Source of the DNA: Rhodovarius crocodyli
GTDB lineage: Bacteria > Pseudomonadota > Alphaproteobacteria > Acetobacterales > Acetobacteraceae
DNA length: 64,000 nt
NCBI RefSeq assembly: GCF_004005855.1
Contig: NZ_SACL01000001.1
Coordinates: forward strand, 248,001-312,000
Direction of reading: 5' to 3'
Below, piece by piece: positions 45,342 to 54,744 of the stretch. The notes under the pieces are model-generated. The model was not told the origin of the DNA. It ran no database searches and saw nothing but the letters and a program-made list of their open reading frames with translations. A program made the translations under genes and the position numbers. Every line of letters begins with the position of its first letter. The first letter of the stretch is position 1.

Positions 45342-46273
45342 GGCTCCTGCAGCCCCTGTCGCATCATGGCGCGCAACTCCTCGGCGCGGGCCTCCGCCAT
45401 GTCCACCATGGCCGGCGCGAAGAAACGCGCGTCCCGCGTGAACAGCAGATAGGCCTGCATCTCATTGATCATCAATTCCTCATTCTGCGCATCATAGCCC
45501 ACGCTGCCAAGAAAGCGCCGGAAGGCGGCGCGCTCGGCCTCGGTGAAACTTCCATGCCAGAGGCGATGAACATGGCGGGCATAGCCGGAATTGGTGAAAT
45601 AGACCCCGTGCCCCAGCTCATGCCCCAGCACGGCGGCGCGGGTGGCGGCATCCATGCGGGGGCCGAGGTTGGGGATGGTCAGCACCGCCACCGGCTCTGG
45701 CCCAGGGGCGGCGGCGGCGATGGCCTCCACCATGCCGGCCAGGCGCTGCTCGGCCTGGGTCAGCACCTGCCCGCCCTGCCGGGCCAGGTCGATGAAGCGC
45801 CGGATGTCCGCCAGCAGATAGTTGTGGCCGACATAGAATTCCTCGGCCGTGGTGTTGCTGGCGGCGATCAGCTGCTCCAGCTCGGGCATGCTCAGCACGC
45901 GGTCGCGCGGGGCGCCGGCCTTCTCCAGCAGGGCAGCCACGCGGTTCATGGCCGCCGCCTGCTCGGCCAGTCCCGGAAAATCCAGGATGAACACGCGGGG
46001 ATGGCCGGCGAGCTGGAAGATGCCGGGCTCGGCGCCCGCCGCCGCCGCCGCGATGGCCGCGGCATCGGCCCGCACGATGGGCGTCAGCACCGGCACGAAC
46101 AGGGCAGCGGGGGCTGAAGGCTGGCCGGCGGGGGCCGGTGGGGAGCCGTGCGGCGAGGCCGCGTGGGGCACCGGCGGCAGCACGCGCGCCCGTGGCCAGG
46201 CGAGCCAGGCGAGGCCCGCCACCAGGGCGAGGCCTGCCGCCCCGCCCGCCAGCCAGGCCGCGCGCGGGATCAA
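45338..46273 (-). CDS. Membrane-anchored HExxH zinc metallopeptidase-like protein
   Basis: A 311-aa protein with an N-terminal signal anchor (AWLAGGAAGLALVAGLAWLAW) and a Pro-rich spacer. The catalytic HELGH is at 218-222, and downstream NEELMINEMQAYLLF may give the third zinc ligand (Glu). No named peptidase family is recognised. The start is TTG at 46273, overlapping the OmpA-like stop by 4 bp (TTGA); there is no ATG before residue 109. Its stop overlaps the kinase start by 4 bp. Located in the envelope. Confidence 0.8.
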   Translation of the reverse strand: MIPRAAWLAGGAAGLALVAGLAWLAWPRARVLPPVPHAASPHGSPPAPAGQPSAPAALFVPVLTPIVRADAAAIAAAAAGAEPGIFQLAGHPRVFILDFPGLAEQAAAMNRVAALLEKAGAPRDRVLSMPELEQLIAASNTTAEEFYVGHNYLLADIRRFIDLARQGGQVLTQAEQRLAGMVEAIAAAAPGPEPVAVLTIPNLGPRMDAATRAAVLGHELGHGVYFTNSGYARHVHRLWHGSFTEAERAAFRRFLGSVGYDAQNEELMINEMQAYLLFTRDARFFAPAMVDMAEARAEELRAMMRQGLQEP

Positions 46274-47244
46274 GGGCCGAGGTTGAGGATCTGCACGCGG
46301 CGGTTCCGACGCTCGGGCATCTCGTCCGGGGTCGGGATCAGCAGCTGGCTTTCACCCAGCCCCACCACCTGCAGCCTGAAGGCCGCGACGCCAGCCCGTG
46401 CCACCAGGAAGTCACGCACGGCACCGGCCCGGCGCTCCGACAGCACCTGGTTGGCGAAGGCATCGCCCGCCGTGTCGGTGTGGCCTTCGATGCGGAAGCG
46501 GAAGGCGCGCAGCTGCGGCGAGTTCAGCGCCATGCCCAGCCGCGCCAGATCCTCCACCGCGTTCGGCTCCAGCCTGGCGGAGCCGGTGGCGAAGTTCACC
46601 TGCAGGCTGATGGCGGGCACATCGGCGGGCGCCGTGGTCACCGCCATGCCGCCGGGCGGCGGCGGGGGCGGCACGGGGCGCACGGGCGCGCCGGGCTTCA
46701 CGCTGACGGGCGGCGGTGGGGGCGGTGCCGGCTGCGGGCTGAACGCCTGGGGCGGCGGGGGCGCCATCGGGGCCGGCTCGGGGCGCGGCCGTGCCATGGG
46801 GGGCACCGGCTCCGGCCTCGGCTGCCCGAAGGCGGGCGGCGAGGATTCGGGCCCGGGTGCCGCCATCGGCGGGGGCGGCGGCGGGGCAAGCGTGGGCGGG
46901 GGGGGGTCCGGGCGCGCCTGGCCGGAGGGCGGCGGCGGAGGCACCGGAGGCTGCGGCGCCTGGGCCTGCGGGGCCGGCGTCAGCGTCGGCACGGAGGGCG
47001 CGGGCGTCAGGGTCGGGACGCTCGGCGCCGGGGTCGTGCTCTCGCCGCCCGGCCGCACCATGCCGCGCGCGGAATCATCGTCGATCGTGCCTGGGCCGAT
47101 GGGGCGGCGCTGCAGGCTCTCGATCATTTCCTGCGTGCGGCGGTCGACCTGTGCCTGGGCCGGCATGGCCAGCGCGAAGGCCAGCACCGTGCCCGTCAGC
47201 AATGTTCCGGTCAGGGCGGTGCAACGGGCCAATTGGTTTCGCAT
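46270..47244 (-). CDS. OmpA-domain protein with long Pro-rich linker
   Basis: A 324-aa exported protein: signal peptide (LTGTLLTGTVLAFALAMPAQAQ), a tandem APSVPTLTP repeat near residue 75, ~120 residues of Pro/Ala/Arg spacer, and a C-terminal OmpA domain (LQVNFATGSARLEPNAVEDLARL; RFRIEGHTDTAGDAFANQVLSERRAGAVRDFL; ERRNRRVQIL). The GHTDTAG and NRRV elements are the peptidoglycan-binding residues. It is the first gene of the unit with the metalloprotease and kinase, divergent from an EamA gene 187 bp away. Confidence 0.9.
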   Translation of the reverse strand: MRNQLARCTALTGTLLTGTVLAFALAMPAQAQVDRRTQEMIESLQRRPIGPGTIDDDSARGMVRPGGESTTPAPSVPTLTPAPSVPTLTPAPQAQAPQPPVPPPPPSGQARPDPPPPTLAPPPPPPMAAPGPESSPPAFGQPRPEPVPPMARPRPEPAPMAPPPPQAFSPQPAPPPPPPVSVKPGAPVRPVPPPPPPGGMAVTTAPADVPAISLQVNFATGSARLEPNAVEDLARLGMALNSPQLRAFRFRIEGHTDTAGDAFANQVLSERRAGAVRDFLVARAGVAAFRLQVVGLGESQLLIPTPDEMPERRNRRVQILNLGP

Positions 47245-47431
47245 GGCTGTCTCCTCACGCTCGGGCCACCATAACAGGCCTGCCGAGCGCCTTCATGGTT
47301 CGAATGCCGTATGCGGGAAGGAAAGCCCGCAATACCGACAAGACTGTGGCGGAAACCCTGCCGCGCGCGTGAAGTTGCTCCCTCTTGCCGCCGCGCCGCG
47401 CTGCTGCGCCTATGCGCCGCATGATCGCCGG

Positions 47432-48280
47432 ATGCCGTTCGTGAACGCCGCCACCCTGGCCGGGGGCGGCGCCCTGCTGTTGTGGGCCTTCCTGGCCGTG
47501 CTGGCGCGCGCGGCGGCGGGCATCCCGCCGCTGCAGCTGACGGCGATGGGCTTCGCGGTGGGCGGCACGCTGGGCCTGGCCTGGGCGCTGGCGCGCGGCG
47601 GACTTTCGGCGCTGCGCCAGCCGCCCATCGCCTGGGCCCATGGGGTGGGCGGGCTGTTCGGCTATCACGCGCTGTATTTCGCGGCCCTGGCCTGGGCACC
47701 GCCGGCCGAGGCCAATCTGCTGAACTATCTGTGGCCGCTGCTGATCGTGCTGCTCTCGGCGCCCATACTGGGCATGCGGCTGGGGCCGTGGCGGCTGCTG
47801 GGCGTGGCGATGGGCTTCGCCGGCAGCCTGGTGCTGCTGGCCGGCGGCGCGCATTTCGCGCCCGATGCCTGGGCCGGCTTCGCCCTGGCATTGGGCTGCG
47901 CCTTCACCTGGGCGCTGTATTCCGTGCTGGCCCGCAGACTGGCCGAGGTGCCGACCGAGGCAGTCGCGGGCTTCTGCCTGGCTTCAGCCGTGCTGGGCCT
48001 GGCGGCCCACGCCCTGTTCGAAAGCTGGGTGTGGCCCGATGCCCGGCAATGGCTGGCCATCGCCCTGCTGGGCGCGGGGCCGGTGGGGGCGGCGTTCTTC
48101 CTGTGGGATATCGGCATGAAGCGCGGGGACCCGCGCCTGCTGGGCACGCTGGGCTATGCGGTGCCTGTGGCCTCCACCGTGCTGCTGGCGCTGTGGGGGG
48201 AAGCCGCGCTGGACGGCCGGCTGCTGCTGGCCATGGCGCTGGTGGCGGGCGGCGGGGTCATCGCCGCCCGGGCGAAGTGA
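47432..48280 (+). CDS. EamA family (DMT) exporter
   Basis: A 282-aa inner-membrane transporter of the drug/metabolite superfamily with ten hydrophobic segments arranged as two EamA repeats (first: GGGALLLWAFLAVLAR; second: GFALALGCAFTWALYSVLARR). It resembles YddG-like aromatic amino acid exporters: PPAEANLLNYLWPLLIVLLSA is the YddG pattern. The ATG at 47432 is chosen because the longer frame runs through the divergent ompA-like gene. Its TGA is inside an 18-bp palindrome shared with the opposing gene. Confidence 0.88.
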   Translation: MPFVNAATLAGGGALLLWAFLAVLARAAAGIPPLQLTAMGFAVGGTLGLAWALARGGLSALRQPPIAWAHGVGGLFGYHALYFAALAWAPPAEANLLNYLWPLLIVLLSAPILGMRLGPWRLLGVAMGFAGSLVLLAGGAHFAPDAWAGFALALGCAFTWALYSVLARRLAEVPTEAVAGFCLASAVLGLAAHALFESWVWPDARQWLAIALLGAGPVGAAFFLWDIGMKRGDPRLLGTLGYAVPVASTVLLALWGEAALDGRLLLAMALVAGGGVIAARAK

Positions 48281-48295
48281 AGGCCTAGGCCTTCA
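48278..48295. repeat. Perfect 18-bp palindrome spanning two stop codons
   Basis: TGAAGGCCTAGGCCTTCA includes the TGA of the EamA gene and, on the other strand, the TAG of the M20 gene. No T-run follows, so it is not a canonical terminator, but it folds on both transcripts. Confidence 0.7.
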
Positions 48296-49454
48296 GCTCC
48301 TGCTCCACGATCGCGCTGAACACCTCGATGCCATACGGGATCGCGTCGTCGTTGAAGTCGTATTTCGGATGGTGCACCGGCACCGCGCCCTTACCGTCCG
48401 CCGCCTTCTGCCCCAGCTTGAAATAGCAGCCCGGCCGCTTTTCCAGCATGTAGGAGAAATCCTCGGCGCCCATCACCGGCCGCACCTGGGTATGGACGGC
48501 GGCCGCGCCCAGCACCTTGGTGGCGGCACGGGCGGCCTTCTCGCTCTCGGCCGCGTGGTTAACCGTGACGGGGTAGCCGCGCTGGTAATCCACCTCGATC
48601 ACGGCATCGTACTGGTCGGCCACGGCGGCGGCGATGCGCCTGATCTTCGCCTCCACCAGGTCACGCGTGGCGGCGCTCAGGGTGCGGATGGTGCCGCCGA
48701 TCTCGGCGGTTTCCGGGATCACGTTGCGCGCCGTGCCGGCATGGAACATGCACAGGCTGATCACGGCCGATTCCAGCGGGTCCACCCCACGGGAGACGAT
48801 GGACTGGATCGCCACCACCAGCTGGCTGCCCACCACCACCGGGTCGATGGCGTTGTGCGGCCGCGCCGCATGGCCGCCCCGCCCGGTGATGCGGAAGATC
48901 ACGCCGTCGGCCGAGGCCATGATGGGGCCGGAGACGCATTTCACCTCGCCCAGCGCCAGGCTGGGGTCGTTGTGCAGGCCATAGACGCTGTCGCAGGGGA
49001 AGCGGTCGAACAGGCCTTCCTCGATCATCACCTTGGCACCGCCGCCGCCTTCCTCGGCGGGCTGGAAGATGAAGTTCACCGTGCCGGTGAAGTTCTTGGT
49101 CTCGGCCAGGTGCTTGGCCGCGCCCAGAAGGATGGCGGTGTGCCCGTCATGGCCGCAGGCATGCATGCGGCCCGGCGTGGTGGAGGCATGGGGCAAGCCC
49201 GTCTCCTCCGTCATCGGCAGGCAGTCCATGTCCGCGCGCAGGCCGATGCTGGGGCCGCTGCCGTTGCGCAGCACGCCCACCAGGCCCGTGCCCGCGATGT
49301 TCCGGTGCACCTCGATGCCCCACTCCGCCAGCTTGGCGGCCACCAGGTCGCTCGTCTTGTGCTCCTGGAAGCCCAGCTCCGGGTTGGCGTGGATGGTGCG
49401 GCGCCATTCGCCCACTTCGGGGGCGAGGGCGGCGATGCTGTTGCTGATGGGCAT
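48285..49454 (-). CDS. M20 family amidohydrolase (hippurate hydrolase-like)
   Basis: A 389-aa di-metal amidohydrolase of the HipO/AmaA type. The N-terminal metal motif is [20 protein letters not shown]. The general base/metal segment is [20 protein letters not shown]. The dimerisation lid contains [19 protein letters not shown], and the last ligand is in [12 protein letters not shown]. It would remove an N-acyl group from an amino acid or conjugate. GGGAG eight bases before the ATG at 49454 supports this start over the one two codons earlier. Confidence 0.93.
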   Translation of the reverse strand: MPISNSIAALAPEVGEWRRTIHANPELGFQEHKTSDLVAAKLAEWGIEVHRNIAGTGLVGVLRNGSGPSIGLRADMDCLPMTEETGLPHASTTPGRMHACGHDGHTAILLGAAKHLAETKNFTGTVNFIFQPAEEGGGGAKVMIEEGLFDRFPCDSVYGLHNDPSLALGEVKCVSGPIMASADGVIFRITGRGGHAARPHNAIDPVVVGSQLVVAIQSIVSRGVDPLESAVISLCMFHAGTARNVIPETAEIGGTIRTLSAATRDLVEAKIRRIAAAVADQYDAVIEVDYQRGYPVTVNHAAESEKAARAATKVLGAAAVHTQVRPVMGAEDFSYMLEKRPGCYFKLGQKAADGKGAVPVHHPKYDFNDDAIPYGIEVFSAIVEQELKA

Positions 49455-49525
49455 GCCCATATCTCCCTGCTTGGGGGCAGCCTGCATCTCGCCCAGGGCC
49501 GTGCCAAGTGCTTCACTGGCCCGAA

Positions 49526-50983
49526 ATGACGGGGCGGAACATGCTGCTTGCACTGGACCAGGGCACGACCTCCACACGCGCGATCCTGTTCGATGCCGGG
49601 CTTGCGCCTGTCGCGGTGGCGCAGCGGGAACTGCCGCAGCATTTCCCCTCACCCGGCTGGGTGGAGCACGACGCCGAGCAGATCCTGGCCCATGCGCTGG
49701 AGGTGATGCGCCAGGCCGCCGCCGCCGCGCAGCGCCCCATCGCGGGCATCGGCATCACGAACCAGCGCGAGACGACGGTGCTGTGGCGGCGCGACACCGG
49801 CCAGCCCGTGCACCGCGCCATCGTCTGGCAGGACCGCCGCACGGCCGATTTCTGCGCCCGCCTGCCCGCCGGGATGGTGACGGAGCGCACCGGCCTGCTG
49901 CCCGATCCCTATTTCAGCGCCGGCAAGCTGGCCTGGCTGCTGGACAATGTGCCCGGCGCCCGCGCGGATGCCGAGGCCGGGCGCCTGTGCTTCGGCACCA
50001 TCGACAGCTTCCTGCTGTTCCGCCTGACCGAAGGCCGCGTCCACGCCACCGACGCCACCAATGCCTGCCGCACCCTGTTGTGGAACATCCACACCGGCGA
50101 GTGGGACGAGGAGCTGCTGCGCCTGTTCGCCATCCCGCGCACCATATTGCCCGAGGTGCGGGATTGCGCGGCGGAATTCGGCGAGACCACGGCGCTGGGC
50201 CGGCCCCTGCCCATCCGCGGCATGGCGGGCGACCAGCATGCGGCCACACTGGGCCAGGCCTGCTTCGCGCCGGGCATGATGAAATCCACCTACGGCACCG
50301 GCTGCTTCGCCCTGCTGGTCACGGGCGATCAGCCCGTCATGTCCCGCCACCGGCTGCTGACGACGCTGGCCTGGCAGCTGGGCGGCAAGCGCGCCTATGC
50401 GCTGGAAGGGGCGATCTTCAACGCCGGCAGCACGGTGCAGTGGCTGCGGGATGGCCTGGGCATCATCGCCTCCGCCGCCGAGGCCACAGAGCTGGCCGCC
50501 CAGGCCGACCCGGCGCAGCAGGTGCATCTGGTGCCGGCCTTCACCGGGCTGGGCGCGCCGTGGTGGGATGCCGGGGCGCGGGCGGCCATCCTCGGCCTGA
50601 CGCGGGGCGCCGGCCGGGCCGAGATCTGCCGCGCGGCGCTGGAGGCCGTGGCCTTCCAGACCGAGGACCTGCTGGCCGCCATGCGGGCCGATACCGGGGG
50701 GCCCATCACCACCATCCGCGTCGATGGCGGCATGGCCAACAGCGACTGGACCATGCAGCAGCTGGCCGACATCACCGGCGCCATCGTGGACCGCCCTACC
50801 GTGACCGAGACCACCGCCCTGGGTGCCGCCTGGCTGGCCGGCCTTCAGGCGGGGCTGCTGCCGGGGCCGGAGGAAGCGCCCACCCATTGGCGGCTGGAGC
50901 GCCGCTTCACCCCGCGCAGCGGGACCGACGCCGCCGCCCGGCACGCTGCCTGGCTGGACGCGGTGCGGCGGGTGCGCAGCTAG
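49526..50983 (+). CDS. glpK: Glycerol kinase
   Basis: A 485-aa FGGY kinase that phosphorylates glycerol with ATP. Motifs: [15 protein letters not shown] at the start, substrate [17 protein letters not shown] and [26 protein letters not shown], and the ATP-binding [19 protein letters not shown] 49541 and GTG 49508 are other possible starts; the GGGGCGG before 49541 is the best Shine-Dalgarno. No glpD or glpF is adjacent. Its TAG shares bases with the opposing stop (CTAG at 50980-50983). Confidence 0.95.
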   Translation: MTGRNMLLALDQGTTSTRAILFDAGLAPVAVAQRELPQHFPSPGWVEHDAEQILAHALEVMRQAAAAAQRPIAGIGITNQRETTVLWRRDTGQPVHRAIVWQDRRTADFCARLPAGMVTERTGLLPDPYFSAGKLAWLLDNVPGARADAEAGRLCFGTIDSFLLFRLTEGRVHATDATNACRTLLWNIHTGEWDEELLRLFAIPRTILPEVRDCAAEFGETTALGRPLPIRGMAGDQHAATLGQACFAPGMMKSTYGTGCFALLVTGDQPVMSRHRLLTTLAWQLGGKRAYALEGAIFNAGSTVQWLRDGLGIIASAAEATELAAQADPAQQVHLVPAFTGLGAPWWDAGARAAILGLTRGAGRAEICRAALEAVAFQTEDLLAAMRADTGGPITTIRVDGGMANSDWTMQQLADITGAIVDRPTVTETTALGAAWLAGLQAGLLPGPEEAPTHWRLERRFTPRSGTDAAARHAAWLDAVRRVRS

Positions 50984-51366
50984 GCCTCCAGCCGCTCGAT
51001 ATCCTCGTCCGACAAGCCGAAATGGTGGCCGATCTCATGGATCAGCACGTTGCGGACGAGGCGGAACAGATCCTCCCCGGTGTCGATCCATTCCAGCAGG
51101 ATCGCCTCCCGGTACAGGAAGATCGTGTCGGGCTGGGTCTGGACGTCGAGCACGGATTTCTGCGTGAGCGGCGTGCCGCGATACAGGCCCGTCAGCTCCC
51201 AGGGGGATTCCATCCCCATGGCGGCGAGTGTCTCGTCGTCGGCGGCTTCCTCGACCACGATGGCGCAACCCTTCACAGGCGCGCGCAGTTCTTCAGGCAT
51301 GGCGGCGAAGGCTTCTTCGGCCAGGGCCACGATGTCCTCGACGGTGGGGGCGGTGGTATGACGCAT
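50980..51366 (-). CDS. Putative zinc metallopeptidase, zincin-like (HExxH)
   Basis: A 128-aa minimal zincin of the family that has [20 protein letters not shown] near the C-terminus, with zinc ligands in HEIGHHFG. The N-terminus [20 protein letters not shown] and the [13 protein letters not shown] segment are conserved in this family of small putative proteases. The biological target is unknown. The ATG at 51366 is 25 bp from the divergent PCD gene. Confidence 0.88.
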   Translation of the reverse strand: MRHTTAPTVEDIVALAEEAFAAMPEELRAPVKGCAIVVEEAADDETLAAMGMESPWELTGLYRGTPLTQKSVLDVQTQPDTIFLYREAILLEWIDTGEDLFRLVRNVLIHEIGHHFGLSDEDIERLEA

Positions 51367-51391
51367 CAACACATCATAGCGGAGGCGCCCC

Positions 51392-51676
51392 ATGGTGCAG
51401 AAGCTGAACACGGCGGAACGGGCGGAGCTGGCCTCCACCCTGCCCGGCTGGAGCATGGTGGAGGGCGAGGACGCCATCCGCCGCGATTTCACCTTCGAGG
51501 ATTTCGTCCAGGCCTGGGGCTTCATGGCCAAGGTGGCGCTGCTGGCCCAGGCGCAGGACCATCACCCGGACTGGCGGAATGTCTGGAACAAGGTCCAGAT
51601 CACGCTCAGCACCCATGACGCGGGCGGCCTGTCGGCCAGGGACGTGAAGCTGGCGCGCGCGATCGACGCGCTGTGA
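51392..51676 (+). CDS. phhB: Pterin-4a-carbinolamine dehydratase
   Basis: A 94-aa enzyme that dehydrates 4a-hydroxytetrahydrobiopterin, recycling the cofactor of phenylalanine hydroxylase. The catalytic [33 protein letters not shown] segment is intact. GGAGG sits at 51381-51385. No phhA is visible, so it may serve another pterin role. The mmcB start overlaps its stop by 4 bp. Confidence 0.95.
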   Translation: MVQKLNTAERAELASTLPGWSMVEGEDAIRRDFTFEDFVQAWGFMAKVALLAQAQDHHPDWRNVWNKVQITLSTHDAGGLSARDVKLARAIDAL

Positions 51677-52116
51677 CGCCGGTCTGCCGGGCGGCGGCGC
51701 GGCTGTGCCTGCTGCACGGCTGGGCGCCGGTGGCCGAGGCGCCCCTGCCCGACGGCCGCCGGGCTGACCTGTGGGTGCTGACGCCTGCCGGCGAATTCCT
51801 GGTGATCGAGAGCAAATCAGGCCTGCGGGACTTCCAGACCGACCGCAAATGGCCGGAATACCGCGCCTGGTGCGACCGGCTGTACTTCGCGGTGGACCTG
51901 GATTTCCCGCCTGAGGCGCTGCCGACCGATGTCGGGCTGATCGTGGCGGATGGGCCTGAGGCGGCGCTGGTCAGGGAAGCGCCGCATCACCCGCTGGCGC
52001 CGGCCCGGCGGAAATCGCTGCTGGCGCGCTATGCGCTGCTGGCCGGAAGGCGCCTGGCGCTGGCACAGGACCCCGAGGCGGCCCTGGCACTGATGGGCGC
52101 GCTCAGGGTCGAGTGA
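51673..52116 (+). CDS. mmcB: MmcB family DNA repair protein
   Basis: A 147-aa restriction-endonuclease-like protein. The family motif [35 protein letters not shown] supplies the PD-(D/E)xK-type D...ExK residues (Asp, Glu, Lys). YFAVDLDFP and GLIVADG follow. In Caulobacter MmcB is a LexA-controlled repair protein; no LexA box is evident here. It starts with GTG, overlapping the phhB stop (GTGA). It ends directly against an opposing gene. Confidence 0.9.
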   Translation: MTPVCRAAARLCLLHGWAPVAEAPLPDGRRADLWVLTPAGEFLVIESKSGLRDFQTDRKWPEYRAWCDRLYFAVDLDFPPEALPTDVGLIVADGPEAALVREAPHHPLAPARRKSLLARYALLAGRRLALAQDPEAALALMGALRVE

Positions 52117-52509
52117 TCACCAGATGACGGGGATGCGGACCTGCGCGCCGGGGGCAGGCCGGAACAGCCGGTCCTGAAGGTCCCCGGGGGAGCCGGTTTC
52201 CTGCGCATGGCCGCGGCCGGGCAGGCGCGGCGCGATGAAGGTGGGCTGCACCTGGGCAACGTCGGCGCGCGGGGCCTCACGCGGGGCCTGGATGCGGGCG
52301 TTGGGCACGGGTGCCGCCTCCAGCCGGGGGCGCGCCGGGGCCGGCGTGGCCACCACCACGGATTCCGGCACCACGATGCCGCCGCCCATGAAGGCGCCGT
52401 CAGTGGCACTCGGCCGGTTATCGACGCGGTTGCGCTGCGCGGCGGCAGGGAAACTGCCGATGACAATCGCTGCCATCAAAGCCGCGCTCAGTGCCTTATT
52501 GAGAAGCAT
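52117..52509 (-). CDS. Secreted hypothetical protein
   Basis: A 130-aa protein with a signal peptide (NKALSAALMAAIVIGSFPAAAQ). The mature part is Pro/Ala/Arg-rich and probably disordered, without recognisable domains, ending in RPAPGAQVRIPVIW. The stop touches the mmcB stop with no gap. Upstream, 38 bp separate it from the histidine kinase stop. Function unknown. Confidence 0.65.
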   Translation of the reverse strand: MLLNKALSAALMAAIVIGSFPAAAQRNRVDNRPSATDGAFMGGGIVVPESVVVATPAPARPRLEAAPVPNARIQAPREAPRADVAQVQPTFIAPRLPGRGHAQETGSPGDLQDRLFRPAPGAQVRIPVIW

Positions 52510-52547
52510 ATGTTTATTTTGATGACGCCGTTTGGGCGTTGCAAGCG

Positions 52548-53972
52548 TTAATTTCCGCTGCGGACAATGATGCGGACGCTGAGCCCGGGCGGCGATGCCC
52601 CCGGAATCGCGTCCTCCAGCCGCACAACGCCGCCGTGCAATTGCGCCACCGCCCGGACCAGCGACAGGCCCAGCCCATAGCCCGGCGTGGCGCGCGACGG
52701 CTCTGCCCGGAAGAAGCGCACGCCGGCCCGGGCACGGTCCTGAAGCGACAGGCCCGGCCCGCTGTCGCTGACGATGACCTCCAGCACCCCATCCTCCTCG
52801 CGGCGGGCCGACAGGCGCAGCACGCCGCCGGGCGGGGTGAATTTCACGGCGTTATCCAACAGGTTGGCGGTGGCCTGCATCATCAGGTCGCGGTCGCCCA
52901 CCATGGGCAGCGTGTCCGGCAGGTCGGTCTCCAGGCGCTGCTCCCGCATCTCGGCCGCGGCGTCGTAGAAGTCGGCCACGTCGCGCAGCGTCTCGACCAG
53001 GTCGAAGGGGGCGAAGGCCGCGCGCCGCGCCCCGGCCTCCACCTCCGTGATGCGCAGCAGGGCCTGGAAGATGCGGCTGATACCGTCCAGATCCTGGATG
53101 CCCTGCTCCATCGCCGCCCGCAGGTCGTCAGCATCCCGGGCCGCGATTAAACTTTCCTCGAGCTTGGCCCGCGCCCGGGCGATGGGCGTCCGCAGGTCGT
53201 GCGCGATGGCATCCGAGACGCCTTTCACCCCCTGCATGAGTGATTCGATCCGGTCGAGCATCGTGTTCATGCTCTCGCCCAGCCGGTCGAACTCGTCGCC
53301 CTGCCCGGTCAGCGGCACGCGGCGCGTCAGGTCACCGCCCGCGATGCCCAGCGCGGTGCGGAAGGTGGGTTCCAGCCGGCGGTCGATGATCCGCCGGATG
53401 ATGGAGGCGCCCAGCAGCGCCACGATCAGCGAGGCCCCGAGCGACCAGGCCACGCCCTCCGTCAGGGTCAGGCGCAGCTGCAGGCGCTCGCTTTCGTCGC
53501 GGCCCACCAGCATCCGCATGCCCGGCAGGTCACGCCGCAGCAGCCGGGCATCGGTGGGGATGCCGTCATGCATGATGCGGATGCGCAGGAAGCTTTCGTC
53601 GGAATTGGCCTCGTCAGGCCAGGCTTCCATGTTGCCGGCAAGCCGCTCGCCACTCTCGCTCAGCAGCAGGTAGATGGTCTCGTTGGAGATATCGAGCGCG
53701 ATGCGTTCCTGGATCGCATCCTGCAGCGCCAGCTGCCCGCCCTCGCGCCAGCGTTCCGTCAGCGCCACGGCATCGGCCCGGATGGCCGCCACCAGCTGGC
53801 GGTCGAGCGCGCCGGCCGTGGCCCACCACATGACGGAGACGAGCACGACCGCCGCCACCAGGAACATGACGGTGAAGAAGGCGGCGAACCGGAAACCCGC
53901 GCTTTGCGTCAGGCTCGGCGGGGCAGCCCCCCGATAGGGCAGGATGCGCCCCTGGGGGGAATCGACCGGCAC
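52548..53972 (-). CDS. Two-component sensor histidine kinase
   Basis: A 474-aa membrane kinase. Two transmembrane segments (~30-51 and 175-195) bracket a ~125-residue periplasmic sensor. HAMP follows (~198-250), then the H-box AIAHDLRTPIARARAKLE with His258, N-box LLDNAVKFTPPGG and G-boxes SDSGPGLS and GYGLGLSLV. The start is GTG at 53972, 7 bp after the response-regulator stop. It probably phosphorylates that regulator. The signal is unknown. Confidence 0.92.
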   Translation of the reverse strand: MPVDSPQGRILPYRGAAPPSLTQSAGFRFAAFFTVMFLVAAVVLVSVMWWATAGALDRQLVAAIRADAVALTERWREGGQLALQDAIQERIALDISNETIYLLLSESGERLAGNMEAWPDEANSDESFLRIRIMHDGIPTDARLLRRDLPGMRMLVGRDESERLQLRLTLTEGVAWSLGASLIVALLGASIIRRIIDRRLEPTFRTALGIAGGDLTRRVPLTGQGDEFDRLGESMNTMLDRIESLMQGVKGVSDAIAHDLRTPIARARAKLEESLIAARDADDLRAAMEQGIQDLDGISRIFQALLRITEVEAGARRAAFAPFDLVETLRDVADFYDAAAEMREQRLETDLPDTLPMVGDRDLMMQATANLLDNAVKFTPPGGVLRLSARREEDGVLEVIVSDSGPGLSLQDRARAGVRFFRAEPSRATPGYGLGLSLVRAVAQLHGGVVRLEDAIPGASPPGLSVRIIVRSGN

Positions 53973-53979
53973 TGCCTGC

Positions 53980-54660
53980 TCAGGGTTCCGCGCGGATCAT
54001 GTAGCCCGCGTTGCGCACGGTATGGATCAGCGGCTTGTCGAAGCCCTTGTCCAGCTTCTGCCGCAGGCGGGAGACATGGACGTCGATGACGTTGGTCTGC
54101 GGGTCGAAGTGATAGTCCCACACCTTCTCCAGCAGCATGGTGCGGGTCACGACCTGGCCGGCGTGGCGCATCAGGTGCTCCAGCAGGCGGAACTCACGCG
54201 GCTGCACGTCGATCTTACGACCAGAACGCGTAACGGTGCGCGACAGCAGGTCCAGCTCCAGATCGGCCACGCGCAGCTTGGTGGCGGGGGCATCGACGGT
54301 CGGGCGGCGGGACAGGGCCTCGACGCGGGCCAGCAGCTCGGCGAAGGCGAAGGGCTTCACCAGGTAGTCGTCGCCGCCGGCCTTCAGGCCCTTCACGCGC
54401 TCATCCACCGCGCCGAGCGCGGAGAGGAACAGCACAGGGGTGCGGTTGCCCTGCCCGCGCAGGGTCTCGACGATGCGCACGCCGTCGACGCCGCCTGGCA
54501 GCATGCGGTCCAGCACCAGCATGTCGAATTGCTCGGACGCGGCCAGGAACAGCCCGTCACGGCCGTTGCCGGCATGCTCGACCGTATGGCCGGCTTCCTG
54601 AAGACCCTTCTTCACGAAGCGCGCCACCTCGGCATCGTCTTCAACCAACAGGATGCGCAT
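53980..54660 (-). CDS. OmpR/PhoB-family response regulator
   Basis: A 226-aa regulator: receiver domain with acidic pair EDD (7-9), phospho-Asp51 in LVLDRMLPG, Lys in DDYLVKPF, then a winged helix (SRTVTRSGRKIDVQPREFRLLEHLMRHAGQVVTRTMLLEKVWDYHFDPQTNVIDVHVSRLRQKL). It resembles envelope-stress regulators such as CpxR or MprA-type partners. It lies between the trypsin-like protease gene and its kinase on the same strand. Confidence 0.93.
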   Translation of the reverse strand: MRILLVEDDAEVARFVKKGLQEAGHTVEHAGNGRDGLFLAASEQFDMLVLDRMLPGGVDGVRIVETLRGQGNRTPVLFLSALGAVDERVKGLKAGGDDYLVKPFAFAELLARVEALSRRPTVDAPATKLRVADLELDLLSRTVTRSGRKIDVQPREFRLLEHLMRHAGQVVTRTMLLEKVWDYHFDPQTNVIDVHVSRLRQKLDKGFDKPLIHTVRNAGYMIRAEP

Positions 54661-54744
54661 CCGAGTCCTCGTCTTGAACTAACTCGACTGTAACGATCTC
54701 GCTTTGACCCTCAAGCCCATGCGTCGCAAGCAAAATCCGCTCGA

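Noticed and set aside
46148-48280. 710-codon frame ending in the EamA exporter
   Set aside because: The first ~428 codons are antisense to the OmpA-like and protease genes and Gly-rich; only the part from 47432 matches a transporter.
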